Shown here: positions 17,841-26,067 of the stretch, piece by piece
Position numbering within the stretch: position 1 is the stretch's first letter
Layout: every line of letters starts with the position of its first letter
NCBI RefSeq assembly: GCF_000967865.1
Contig: NZ_JXRU01000035.1
Location: 174,915-238,914 of the forward strand
Reading direction: 5' to 3'
DNA length: 64,000 bases
From: Microbacterium sp. SA39
GTDB taxonomy: Bacteria; Actinomycetota; Actinomycetes; Actinomycetales; Microbacteriaceae
The notes under the pieces: generated by a model
Told to the model about the DNA's origin: nothing
Seen by the model: only the letters and a program-made list of their open reading frames with translations
Database searches by the model: none
Made by a program: the position numbers and the translations under genes

Positions 17841-18800
17841 ATGACGACGAAAGTCATCATCGACACCGACACTGGCGTGGACGACGGCATGGGCCTGATC
17901 TACGCTCTGCTCTCTCCAGAACTCGACATCGTCGGGGTGACCACGAGCTTCGGCAACGTCGACGTGGACAAAGTCACGCGCAACACCGCTGTGATCCTGG
18001 AGCAGCTGGGCTCGGACGCACCACTGGGCAAGGGCGCAGGAATTGCTCTGGCCGGTGAGGTCCCTGTCTTCAACCCTCAGATACACGGGGACGACGGATT
18101 CGGCAACGCGAACCTGCCCGACCCTGCATTCTCGAATCTCGACCCGCGCTCCGCCGCGCAGATGACGATCGACCTGGTGAACGAGCACCCCGGCGAGATC
18201 GTCTGGATCGGCCTGGGTCCCGTCACCAATCTCGCTCTCGCCCTGCACCTCGACCCGTCGCTGCCTCAAAGGCTTCGCAAGATCGTCTGGATGGGCGGCG
18301 CCGTCGTGCATCACGGCAATGTCACCCCTGTCGCGGAGGCCGATGCGCTGCACGACCCGGAAGCCCTCCGGATGGTCCTCGACCAGGACTGGGAGTTCGT
18401 GCAGGTGGGCCTGGATGTGACCGACGATACCGTCTTCGGTCAGGCGGAGCTCGACGCCGTGCGCGCCTCGGGTACGCCGGGCGCGAAGCTCGTCGCTGCG
18501 GGTGCGCCGTCGTACATGGAGTTCTACGAGCCCATCCTCGGTCGCTACGCCTGCGCCATGCACTCCCCGCTGACCGTCGGCATCGTGGCGCATCCGGAGC
18601 TCGTCCTCGCGTCGGAGAAGCTTCGCCTGCACGTCGAACTCGAAGGCCGATACACGAGAGGTATGACGGTCGCCGACCGCCGCGTGGGTCGTGACGGGGG
18701 GCCGGTATGGAGCACCGCGCCTCTCGTGGACGTGGTTTTCGACGTCGACAGAGCGACCTTCATCGATCGTTATGTCCAACGAGTGACGGGCGCGGAATGA
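17841..18800 (+). CDS. Nucleoside-hydrolase-family protein with altered active site
   Basis: A 319-residue member of the Ca2+-dependent nucleoside N-ribohydrolase family, which splits ribonucleosides into base and ribose. D8, D10, D14 and D15 in DTDTGVDD, N39, HGDDGFGN and VWMGGAV are present. By collinear numbering with the Crithidia inosine-uridine hydrolase, E166 is kept but N168 is Asp, and the HDP motif reads H241-S242-P, so the calcium and ribose ligand D242 is lost. The enzyme is therefore probably not an ordinary ribonucleosidase and may take a modified glycoside. AAGGAAAGGAAC precedes the start; its stop overlaps the M20 gene. Confidence 0.88.
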   Translation: MTTKVIIDTDTGVDDGMGLIYALLSPELDIVGVTTSFGNVDVDKVTRNTAVILEQLGSDAPLGKGAGIALAGEVPVFNPQIHGDDGFGNANLPDPAFSNLDPRSAAQMTIDLVNEHPGEIVWIGLGPVTNLALALHLDPSLPQRLRKIVWMGGAVVHHGNVTPVAEADALHDPEALRMVLDQDWEFVQVGLDVTDDTVFGQAELDAVRASGTPGAKLVAAGAPSYMEFYEPILGRYACAMHSPLTVGIVAHPELVLASEKLRLHVELEGRYTRGMTVADRRVGRDGGPVWSTAPLVDVVFDVDRATFIDRYVQRVTGAE

Positions 18801-20086
18801 CCGGCGTGATCGAGATCCGCGACGACGTGCGGACCTGGCTGCGCCAGGCTCCGCCGATCGAGGATGCGCTCGCGGAGATGGTGTCGATACCGAGCTTTCC
18901 GGCCACCGTCGAGCAGAACGACGTGCTCGACCGAGTGGATGCCCTGGTCGGCACTCCGGCGAAATCCTCGCATGACCGCTGGACCCCCGATTGGGAGCAG
19001 GTGGAGAGCCTGGAATCGCCGGTCGACGCCCAGCGCCTGTGGTCGCAGCTCATCGAACGCGATGAACGTTATGCGACCACCCTCCCGCAGCTCGACGTCT
19101 CGGTGCACACCGTCGGCGCTGCCGGCCCAACCCTCATGCTGAACGGCCACGTCGACGTGGTACCTGCCGACGGCCAGCCGTGGGGACATGACCCCTATCG
19201 TCCGTCGGTCTCTAACGGACGGATGTACGGCCGCGGCACCATGGACATGAAGGGCGGCCTCGTCGCGGCCGCCCTCGCATACCGCTACCTGGCCGAGAAC
19301 TGGAGCGGCCCCGGCCGCATCTCCTTCGCCGCCGTCCCCGAGGAGGAGTCCGGGGGGAACGGCACGATGGCCGTCATTGCCCGGGGTCACTTCGCGGACG
19401 CCGTCGTCTTCGCCGAACCGACGAATCTCGAGGTCGTGCATCGCCACGTCGGCATCCAGGCCTTCGGCATCGATGTCGTCGGTCGCGCCGGGGGCATGCT
19501 CCGTCGCTCCTGGGGAACGTCGGCGGCGCCGACGCTCGCCCGCGCCGCCGTGGCTCTCGAAGAGCTGGAAGAGCGTCGTACCGCACGGGCGCACGTCGCC
19601 GGCGGCTACGACCCAGACGACCTTCCGGGGTTCGTCAACTTCCTCATCCACTCCGGCGATTGGCTGGCCACCCGCGCCGGCACCGGCGAGCTGCGCGGAC
19701 TGATGGGGGTGCTTCCCGGCGAGACGCAGGAGCAGGCCGCTGCCGAGCTCGCAGAGGCCGTCGAGCAGGCGACCGCCGGTCGCCCTGGGGACGTCACCGT
19801 CTGGTCTCACGGAGGCCATCGGGGCGCCGAACTGAAGGCGACGCATCCCCTCGTCACGTCCTTCACCGGCGGAGCTGGGACACCCGACATCCTCGCCCGT
19901 CCGACCACATCGGGCACGATGGTCTGCGACGCCAAGATCGTGCACGGCGGCGGCTGGGCGCCGGCGATCGTGCTCGGTCCGACCGGCGACAACCTGCACG
20001 CTGCGGACGAGTGGGTCGATCTCGCATCGATCGCCAAGACCGTAGAACTCCTCGTCAGCGGGGCGTACCGGTACTTCGATGCATGA
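18797..20086 (+). CDS. M20-family metallohydrolase (ArgE/DapE/ACY1-like deacylase)
   Basis: A 429-residue zinc amidohydrolase. Metal and catalytic residues are clear: H118 and D120 in NGHVDVVP, D150 in GRGTMDMKGG, E182/E183 in PEEESGG, E207 in AEPTN, and the C-terminal HAADEWVD histidine. Residues between the two halves form the lid domain. Such enzymes remove acyl groups from amino acids or cleave small peptides. The ATGA overlap with the upstream gene fixes the start. In this operon it may deacylate the aminated intermediate; the substrate is not known. Confidence 0.9.
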   Translation: MTGVIEIRDDVRTWLRQAPPIEDALAEMVSIPSFPATVEQNDVLDRVDALVGTPAKSSHDRWTPDWEQVESLESPVDAQRLWSQLIERDERYATTLPQLDVSVHTVGAAGPTLMLNGHVDVVPADGQPWGHDPYRPSVSNGRMYGRGTMDMKGGLVAAALAYRYLAENWSGPGRISFAAVPEEESGGNGTMAVIARGHFADAVVFAEPTNLEVVHRHVGIQAFGIDVVGRAGGMLRRSWGTSAAPTLARAAVALEELEERRTARAHVAGGYDPDDLPGFVNFLIHSGDWLATRAGTGELRGLMGVLPGETQEQAAAELAEAVEQATAGRPGDVTVWSHGGHRGAELKATHPLVTSFTGGAGTPDILARPTTSGTMVCDAKIVHGGGWAPAIVLGPTGDNLHAADEWVDLASIAKTVELLVSGAYRYFDA

Positions 20087-21152
20087 TCTCTTTGACGAGT
20101 CTGCCATCCGCACCCTCCCGAAGGTCGTCCTGCATGACCACCTCGATGGCGGAATTCGCGTATCGACGTTGATCGAGCTGGCGGCGGCGAAGCGCGTCGC
20201 GCTCTCCTCGCAGGACCCCGAGGAGCTGCAGGCCTGGATTGTCGAAGAGTGTTCCGGCTCGCTGGATCAGTACCTGATCGTCTCTGATCTGATGGTGAAG
20301 CTTCTTACCGGTGACGCGGAGGCGCTCCAGCGCGTCGGCCGAGAGTTCGCTCACGACCTAGCGGCCGATGGCATCGTGTACGCCGAGGTGCGCTGGGCTC
20401 CGGAAGAGATGGCCACGCGGGGTCTGACCATCTCCGACGCCCTCGCTGCGGTGACTGCAGGGTTGGACGCCGGCGTAGCCGAGGTGAGCGCTCAGGGAAG
20501 ACAGCTGCATATCGAGCAGATTCTGTGCGCGATCCGCACGGGCACCCGCTCGCTCGAGATCGCACGGCTCGCTCTCGCCCACCGCGGGAAGGGTGTGGTC
20601 GCCTTCGACCTCGCTGGCGCCGAGGCGGGACACTCTGCCGAGGATCACCGCTCAGCCCTCGATCTCCTCAAGCGGGAAGGAATGCCGGTGACCTTGCACG
20701 CCGGTGAGGCCGACGGCCCCGCGAGCATCCGCAGTGCAGTCGAAACTGGAGGAGCCGCCCGGATCGGACACGGCGTGCGGATCATGGAGGACATCGCCGA
20801 TGACGATCAACTGGGCCCTACCGCGACTCTGATCCGAGACAGCGGTATCGCGCTGGAGATCTGCCCTCGTTCGAACATGCAGACCGGCGCCTCGGCGAGC
20901 CCGCTCGTCCGGCATCCGTTCGACCGGCTGCAGCGACTCGGGTTCCGTACGACCGTGAGCACTGACAACCGGCTTTTGAGCGGCACCACTCTGAGCGACG
21001 AGCTCTTCGACCTGGCCCGCGTCTTCGGTTACGCGTTCGAAGACATCGTGCAACTCCAGCTTGCCGCCGCCGAGGTCGCATTCATCTCGTCTGCGGAACG
21101 AGCCGCTCTTCGAATGAGCATCCGAGCCGGGGCCTCAGCGATCGCGCGATGA
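20079..21152 (+). CDS. add: Adenosine deaminase family protein
   Basis: A 357-residue zinc deaminase of the adenosine/adenine deaminase family. H19 and H21 of LHDHLDGG, LHAGEADG, RIGHGVRI, the CPRSNMQTGA block and STDNRLLSGTTLSDE are all present and match the actinobacterial Add form, where NTDDP is replaced by TDNRL. It overlaps the M20 gene by 8 bp and closes the operon. With a nucleoside-type importer and a nucleoside-hydrolase homologue, an adenosine-like compound is a reasonable guess, but the actual substrate may be a modified nucleoside. Confidence 0.9.
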   Translation: MHDLFDESAIRTLPKVVLHDHLDGGIRVSTLIELAAAKRVALSSQDPEELQAWIVEECSGSLDQYLIVSDLMVKLLTGDAEALQRVGREFAHDLAADGIVYAEVRWAPEEMATRGLTISDALAAVTAGLDAGVAEVSAQGRQLHIEQILCAIRTGTRSLEIARLALAHRGKGVVAFDLAGAEAGHSAEDHRSALDLLKREGMPVTLHAGEADGPASIRSAVETGGAARIGHGVRIMEDIADDDQLGPTATLIRDSGIALEICPRSNMQTGASASPLVRHPFDRLQRLGFRTTVSTDNRLLSGTTLSDELFDLARVFGYAFEDIVQLQLAAAEVAFISSAERAALRMSIRAGASAIAR

Positions 21153-21189
21153 GTCCGGATGCCTTGGCCCTGTCACGGGGATAAAGCGA

Positions 21190-21217
21190 AAACCCCGCCG
21201 CTCTCGCGACGGGGTTT
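21190..21217. terminator. Bidirectional intrinsic terminator of add operon and tRNA-Arg
   Basis: AAACCCCG (21190-21197) pairs with CGGGGTTT (21210-21217), flanked by A-rich and T-rich ends, between the convergent add and tRNA genes. It is suited to ending transcription from both sides. Confidence 0.8.
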
Positions 21218-21238
21218 CCGTACTGTCTCAACACAGTG

Positions 21239-21311
21239 TGCGCCCGAAGGGACTCGAACCCCTAACCTTCTGATCCGTAGTCAGATGCTCTATCCATTGA
21301 GCTACGGGCGC
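21239..21311 (-). tRNA. tRNA-Arg(ACG)
   Basis: A 73-nt cloverleaf read on the minus strand. The acceptor arms GCGCCCG and CGGGCGC pair, the T-loop contains GGTTCGAGTCC, and the anticodon stem TCTGA/TCAGA encloses the loop CTACGGA, giving anticodon ACG (read as ICG). The CCA end is not encoded. No integrase gene is beside it. Confidence 0.96.
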
Positions 21312-21389
21312 ATGGCCTCTGGCGCAGAAACCGCTCAGCGGGCCGACGATAAGCCTACAACAGTCCCGACGGGATTGCGAAACGAGGCC

Positions 21390-21974
21390 TCAGGCGTCGG
21401 CGGCCTCCGCCTTGTCCTGCTTCTTCCGCCGCTTGGCCCTCGCGCGCTGCTCGGACGAGAGCGCCTGAAGGTCGACCAGACGCAGCGCCTGCATCCGCGC
21501 TTCGCGCATCTTGCCGTACTCGGGATCATGGTCGGGGCGCATGCCCTCGACGCGCAGACGGCGGTCCAGATTGTGGCGCACGTCGGCCCAGGCCGCCTCG
21601 CGCGCCTCTTCGACGATCACGCTGAGTCGCTCGCGGTCCTGCATGATCTCCCGCAGTTTCACGGCCACACCGGTCGACTGCTTGGCGCGCCGACGGAGAT
21701 TGCGCACGTCGCGGTCGCGGTAGTCGTGGGTGCCGTGCGGGTCGGAATGGCGACCGCGGGCCCGCTTGCGCAGCGCCGTCACGTTCGCAGCGGCCTCTTC
21801 CGCCTCGGCGGCCATCGCTCCGAGCGCCTCGCGGGCGTCGGCGATGTACTTGTCGATGTCGAACACGCCGTTCTCGGCGATCGTGCCCACGAGGATGTGG
21901 TTCTTCACCGCGAGGCGCGCGGCAGCAGTCGCGATCGCAACGCCTTCGGCGATGGCATCCGCTGTTCGTCCCAC
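21390..21974 (-). CDS. Conserved hypothetical protein, charged and helical
   Basis: A 194-residue soluble protein I cannot assign. It begins with a mildly hydrophobic helix (IAEGVAIATAAARLAVKNH), then FDIDKYIADAREAL and long charged helical stretches, ending in a Lys/Arg-rich tail (RARAKRRKKQDKAEAADA) that could bind nucleic acid. The GTG at 21974 is chosen because GAGGAGG lies just upstream; longer in-frame starts would run into the divergent SDR gene. It is next to tRNA-Arg. Confidence 0.75.
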   Translation of the reverse strand: MGRTADAIAEGVAIATAAARLAVKNHILVGTIAENGVFDIDKYIADAREALGAMAAEAEEAAANVTALRKRARGRHSDPHGTHDYRDRDVRNLRRRAKQSTGVAVKLREIMQDRERLSVIVEEAREAAWADVRHNLDRRLRVEGMRPDHDPEYGKMREARMQALRLVDLQALSSEQRARAKRRKKQDKAEAADA

Positions 21975-22106
21975 CGCGACCTCCTCTCCTCCGAGCGTAC
22001 CGGTATGCCGCCGGAGCGGTGTGGGCAAGAATGGGTTCCGGATCAGCATCCCCCATCGGTCCGACATTCGCCCGACCCGCACCCGGGACTGCCCGCAGGA
22101 GGCCCC

Positions 22107-22946
22107 ATGAAGCACCTCGATCTCGTCGGCAGCACGACCGTGATCACGGGGGCCGCGAACGGCATGGGCGCGGAGATCGCACGGCTGCTCGCGGCGCGCG
22201 GGGTGCACCTGGCGATCATCGACCACGACCGGACGGCGCTCGAGACTCTGGCCGCGGAGCTCACCCCGCCGACGGTGACCGCCCACGTCATAGACCTGCG
22301 CGACGACGACGCCGTGTTCGCCGGCATCGCCGACATCACGGAAGCGCACCCGCGCATCAACGCCCTGATCACCTGCGCCGGCTCCTCGATGCTGGGCACT
22401 CTCGACCAGCTCACGATGGAGGAGATGCGCTGGCTCACCGACGTCAACCTCTGGGGAACGGTCTCGGTCACCAAGGCGCTCCTCCCCGCGCTGAGGAAGG
22501 CTCCCGCCGCGCACATCACGCACCTCGCCAGCGTCTACGCGCTCGCCGCACCGGCCGGCCGGATCCCGTATGCGATGAGCAAGTTCGCGGTCCGCGCGTT
22601 CTCCGAAGCCCTGCGGCACGAGCTCGAGCGCACCACGGTCAGTGTCGGCGCTGTGTATCCGGCGGGTGTGCGCACCGGCATCATCCTGCACGGCCGCTAC
22701 GCCGCCGCGATCGATCCCGACGTGGCCGCGCGTGCCGCCGCCGCACAGGCCGCGATGTACCACACCGAGCCGACGGATGCCGCGGCGCAGATCATCCGCG
22801 CGACCGAACGCCGTGCCGCGCGGACGATGGTCGGACGCGAGGCCCGTCTCATCGACGTACTGGTGCGGGCTGCCCCCTCGAGCTACTGGCGGGCCATGCG
22901 CCGCCCGCTCCGCGCCGCGACCGACACGACGACGCCGCTCGCCTGA
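22107..22946 (+). CDS. SDR-family oxidoreductase
   Basis: A 279-residue short-chain dehydrogenase. TGAANGMGAEIARLLAARG at residues 14-32 is the cofactor loop, IDHDR after beta-2 suggests NAD(H), and the active site is the Ser of LASVYALAAP with YAMSK. The C-terminal 60 residues (TMVGREARLIDVLVRAAPSS) extend past the core and resemble membrane-associated SDRs that act on lipids. GCAGGAGG precedes the ATG. It is monocistronic and divergent from the charged hypothetical. The substrate is unknown. Confidence 0.88.
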   Translation: MKHLDLVGSTTVITGAANGMGAEIARLLAARGVHLAIIDHDRTALETLAAELTPPTVTAHVIDLRDDDAVFAGIADITEAHPRINALITCAGSSMLGTLDQLTMEEMRWLTDVNLWGTVSVTKALLPALRKAPAAHITHLASVYALAAPAGRIPYAMSKFAVRAFSEALRHELERTTVSVGAVYPAGVRTGIILHGRYAAAIDPDVAARAAAAQAAMYHTEPTDAAAQIIRATERRAARTMVGREARLIDVLVRAAPSSYWRAMRRPLRAATDTTTPLA

Positions 22947-22958
22947 GCGGGTGAGCGG

Positions 22959-23831
22959 TCAGCGGACCGCGCCCACCCAGATGCCCGACGCCCACACCTG
23001 CTGGTCGCCGTTGCAGCCGACAGATCCGGGATATCCCCGGACCACGGCCATGCAGTTCGCGAGGAACTCCGGGTCGCCGCCGAACATCGAGCCGTAGGAC
23101 GGCGACGAGTTGAGCGCACCCCAGACCCGGAACTGGTGGATGTGCGCGAGCTCATGCGCCATGGCCCAGTTCAGGCGCCCTTCGCTCCAGTCCGCGATGT
23201 CGGCGCGGTACTTGATGTACCCGTTGCTGTTCGCGCAGGCCGGGGCATTCCCGCCGGCGCACGACGACGACTCGTACAGACCCACTCCGCCTCCGCCGAC
23301 GAGGTCGAGTGCCGCGCGCACCCGCGCGTATCCGTCGGGGCCGCTCGTCGTCCATGCGGGGCCGGCTGGCCCGGCGTTCCGTGCGGCCTGCGCCGCTTCC
23401 CAGCCGGCCGTCTCGGAGCCGACCCTCTCCGTCAGAGCACGGATCGTCGCGGTCGCCGCCAGCACCGTGTCGGGGTTCACCTTCTCGGCGAGGACGGTCT
23501 GCTGCGTCGACAGCGCCGACGCGCGGTGCGTCGCTGTGTCGACTCGCCCCTCGGCACCCTCGAGCGCCGTCCCCAGCGCCGTGAGCTCGGTGAGGAACGC
23601 CGGCCGCAACTCCAGCACCGCCGCCCGATCGGCGGTGTCCTGCTCGGCGCGCTCGACGGCTCCCTCGAGGTAGTCCGTCCGTTGTGCCGCGCCATGAGCC
23701 TGGAACGCGAGACTGCGGAGTTCGGCCACGGCATCCGCTCGCTGCTGGTCGAGGCCGTCGGCCCGCCCGATGATGCCGGCGGAGAGCAGCACGGCCGAGG
23801 CGACCATGACCGCCAGCACCCGACGGATCAC
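22959..23831 (-). CDS. Secreted or membrane-anchored HExxH protein
   Basis: A 290-residue protein with an N-terminal hydrophobic signal/anchor (residues 4-22), a long helical, probably coiled-coil region (25-150) and a C-terminal globular domain. In that domain HELAH (226-230) and a downstream Glu in GGDPEFLANC (E255) look like a gluzincin-type zinc site; four cysteines (191, 199, 260, 273) could form disulfides outside the cell. I do not recognise a named family. Its GTG start overlaps the stop of the small membrane protein gene (GTGA), so the two are probably made together. Confidence 0.75.
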   Translation of the reverse strand: MIRRVLAVMVASAVLLSAGIIGRADGLDQQRADAVAELRSLAFQAHGAAQRTDYLEGAVERAEQDTADRAAVLELRPAFLTELTALGTALEGAEGRVDTATHRASALSTQQTVLAEKVNPDTVLAATATIRALTERVGSETAGWEAAQAARNAGPAGPAWTTSGPDGYARVRAALDLVGGGGVGLYESSSCAGGNAPACANSNGYIKYRADIADWSEGRLNWAMAHELAHIHQFRVWGALNSSPSYGSMFGGDPEFLANCMAVVRGYPGSVGCNGDQQVWASGIWVGAVR

Positions 23832-24073
23832 TTCAGGAAGCCCGTCGTGTCGGCGAGCTTGGCGTCCTGCTCCGCGATCTGCGAACGCAACGCCGTGAGC
23901 TTCTCGGCGAGCTCGAGGTTCTCCTCGTGGGACGAATCCAACTGCTGCTCGATGCGCTGGACCTCGGCTCTCACTGCGGCGACGCCGGACGCGCGCTCCT
24001 GGTCCGCGATCACGACGAGGGCGACCCCGCCGGCCAGCAGCAGACCTCCGACGACGACAGCAAGACGGCGCAT
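23828..24073 (-). CDS. Small membrane-anchored coiled-coil protein
   Basis: An 81-residue protein: MRRLAVVVGGLLLAGGVALV is a transmembrane segment, followed by a heptad-like helix rich in Glu, Gln and Leu (VQRIEQQLDSSHEENLELAE, then KLTALRSQIA). The ATG at 24073 is chosen because GGGGAG lies six bases upstream; the longer in-frame form needs a TTG start. It is translationally coupled to the HExxH protein, whose N-terminal half is also a coiled coil, so the two may interact on the outer face of the membrane. Confidence 0.7.
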   Translation of the reverse strand: MRRLAVVVGGLLLAGGVALVVIADQERASGVAAVRAEVQRIEQQLDSSHEENLELAEKLTALRSQIAEQDAKLADTTGFLK

Positions 24074-24178
24074 CTCGCTCCCCAGGACACTCGCGAGTGT
24101 CGGAACCACTCCGACCGTGCTCAATATACAACTGAGGTGGGCAGGATCCCGGGCAGGTCGCCCGTGACGGGCGATGGC

Positions 24179-24838
24179 TCAGATGGTGATGTCGCTGCTC
24201 GCGAGGCGCCGCTCCGCCATCAGCTGCCCGATGGCGAGGTGCTGCGGCACGATGCGGCGCACCGCCTCGACGTCGCGGGCGGCGATCGCCTCGAGGATGA
24301 CGCGGTGCTCCTCGGCCATCGCGAGCAGATCGTCGTGCTGACCGAAGAGCCAGCGCAGACGCGTGGCGAACACGTCGATCATCTCGCACAGCATGTCGTT
24401 GTCGGCGAGCACCGTCGCAACCCCGTGGAACTCGCCTGCGGCCAGACGCGCGGCCTCCGCGTCCCCCGTCTGCGCCGCGGCGAGCTCCCGCTCATACACA
24501 TCGCGGAGTCGGGCGATGCCCTCCGCATCGTGCCGCTCGGCGGCGAACACGAAGACGAGGGTCTCGATGGATTCCCTCACCTCGGCGAAGTCCCGGATGT
24601 CGCGCTGTGTGAATTCGCGGACGACGGCCCAGCTGCGCGGACGGGCGATGACGACCCCCTCCGCGACGAGCGTACGGATCGCCTCACGAACCGGGAGACG
24701 CGAGACCTCGAGTTCCGCGGCGATGTCACGCTCGATGAGCCGGGATCCGGGGACGCGCCGACCCAGGATGATGTCCTCGCGCAGAATGCGCGTCACCCTG
24801 ACCGACTCCAATTCGCCGGTAGCCCCCGCCCCCGTCAT
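24179..24838 (-). CDS. GntR-family regulator, FCD type
   Basis: A 219-residue regulator with a winged helix in the first 75 residues (RLIERDIAAELEVSRLPVRE) and an FCD effector domain (AGEFHGVATVLADND, EEHRVILEAIAARD). It is monocistronic and lies between the small membrane protein gene and the reductase gene, all on the minus strand. TTTGGTATCCCAA just upstream is a fitting operator. The effector and targets are unknown; the transcript may not include the downstream genes. Confidence 0.9.
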   Translation of the reverse strand: MTGAGATGELESVRVTRILREDIILGRRVPGSRLIERDIAAELEVSRLPVREAIRTLVAEGVVIARPRSWAVVREFTQRDIRDFAEVRESIETLVFVFAAERHDAEGIARLRDVYERELAAAQTGDAEAARLAAGEFHGVATVLADNDMLCEMIDVFATRLRWLFGQHDDLLAMAEEHRVILEAIAARDVEAVRRIVPQHLAIGQLMAERRLASSDITI

Positions 24839-24874
24839 GCCCGCATTCTCTCACCTGAACGGCGGTTAACCAAG

Positions 24875-24887
24875 TTTGGTATCCCAA
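24875..24887. promoter_or_regulatory. Likely autoregulatory operator of the 24.2 kb GntR gene
   Basis: TTTGGTATCCCAA is a near-perfect dyad (TTGG/CCAA arms) 37-49 bp before the GntR start, of the general FCD-type form. A related TTAACCAA half-site adjoins it. Confidence 0.5.
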
Positions 24888-24918
24888 CCCGGCGATGCGG
24901 ATGACGGGGGCGACGGTC

Positions 24919-25560
24919 TCAGGGCAGGCGGTTCGCGATCGCGAGGTTGGCGGCGAGTTCCTCGGCGTTCTGCCGGATGACGTAAGCCGGGCGGTCACGC
25001 TCGGCCCGCCACGACTCGCTGAGGGGGCCGATGTTCACGGTGTCGAAGCCCGCCTCGTCGTACAACCGGGTGACGAAGGCCACGGCCTCCGCGTCGTCGC
25101 CCGCGGTGGCGAGCGCGCGGCGGTTCGGTGTACCGGCGGGAGCGCCGTCGGTCGTGATGTCCGCGGCGAGGATGTGGTTGAACGCCTTGGCGATCTTCGA
25201 GGTCGGGAGCCGGCGCTGCAGGAGTTCCGCGGTGGTGGTCTCACCCTTGTCGAGAGCCTCGATGCGTCCGTCGCGCTCGTGGTAGTAGTTGTTCGTGTCG
25301 AGCACGATCTTGTCCGCGAGCTGTTCGACCGGCAGGCGATCGATCTTGCCCAGCGGCACGGTCACGACGACCGCATCGCCCGCGGCCGCTGCGTCCTCCG
25401 CGGTCGCGGCCCGCGCCTTCGGTCCGAGTTCTGCCACGAGGGCGGCGAGCGTCTCCGGTCCCCGCGAGTTGGCGATCACGACGTCGTAGCCGTTCGCCAC
25501 CGCGACCCGCGCGACCTGGCTGCCGATGTGTCCTGCACCGATGATTCCGAGAGTAGTCAT
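24919..25560 (-). CDS. NADPH-dependent F420-reductase-like oxidoreductase
   Basis: A 213-residue Rossmann protein. GIIGAGHIGSQVARVAVANG at residues 5-24 binds the dinucleotide, and ANSRGPETL follows beta-2, where Ser/Arg suit the NADP 2'-phosphate. VLDTNNYYHERDGRIEAL and KAFNHILAADI match the F420H2:NADP+ oxidoreductase-like family. Members range from true F420 reductases to unlinked NADP oxidoreductases. No F420 biosynthesis gene is in the window. It lies about 70 bp downstream of sufU on the same strand. Confidence 0.85.
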   Translation of the reverse strand: MTTLGIIGAGHIGSQVARVAVANGYDVVIANSRGPETLAALVAELGPKARAATAEDAAAAGDAVVVTVPLGKIDRLPVEQLADKIVLDTNNYYHERDGRIEALDKGETTTAELLQRRLPTSKIAKAFNHILAADITTDGAPAGTPNRRALATAGDDAEAVAFVTRLYDEAGFDTVNIGPLSESWRAERDRPAYVIRQNAEELAANLAIANRLP

Positions 25561-25632
25561 CTTCGGCCCAACGTCCCCGGCGCGGAGCTATTCCCGATGG
25601 CGACGCTGTGTGACGCGCACCGCGGTCGGCCG

Positions 25633-26067
25633 TCAGCTCTTCGACAGAGCGTCTTCCGCAGCCACCCAGGCGAGCATCGCGCACTTGACCCTCGCCACAT
25701 ACTTCGACACACCACCGAGAGCGGCGGCATCGCCCAGCAGCTCCTCGTCGGGCTCGATCTTGCCACGCGAGCGCATCGCCTCCCGGAAGGCCGCGATGCG
25801 GACCTCGAGGTCATCGACGGACAGCCCCTCGGCCAGCTCGGCGAGAAGGGATGCCGACGCCTGCGAGATCGCGCAGCCGTGGCCTTCCCACGCGATCGCC
25901 TCGATGCTCCCGTCGGCTGCCCGGTGCACCTGGAGGGTGACCTCGTCGCCGCAGGTGGGGTTGATCTGATGCGACTGGGCGGGGATCTCCTCGCGGAGGC
26001 CATAGCCGTGCGGGCTGCGGGAATGATCGAGGATCAGTTCCTGATACAGATTCTGCAGGTCGCTCAT
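25633..26067 (-). CDS. sufU: SufU-type Fe-S assembly protein
   Basis: A 144-residue zinc-dependent sulfurtransferase partner of SufS. All ligands are present: Cys in NPTCGDEV with its Asp, Cys in GHGCAISQAS and Cys in ARVKCAMLAW. The SufU-specific stretch between the second and third cysteines distinguishes it from IscU. Its ATG overlaps the sufS stop (ATGA). It accepts persulfide sulfur from SufS and passes it to the SufBCD scaffold, which is not in this window. Confidence 0.95.
   Translation of the reverse strand: MSDLQNLYQELILDHSRSPHGYGLREEIPAQSHQINPTCGDEVTLQVHRAADGSIEAIAWEGHGCAISQASASLLAELAEGLSVDDLEVRIAAFREAMRSRGKIEPDEELLGDAAALGGVSKYVARVKCAMLAWVAAEDALSKS

Noticed and set aside
21239..21311. 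tRNA-Arg as an integration site of a mobile element
   Set aside because: No integrase, no direct repeat of the tRNA end and no change in gene character were seen on either side.
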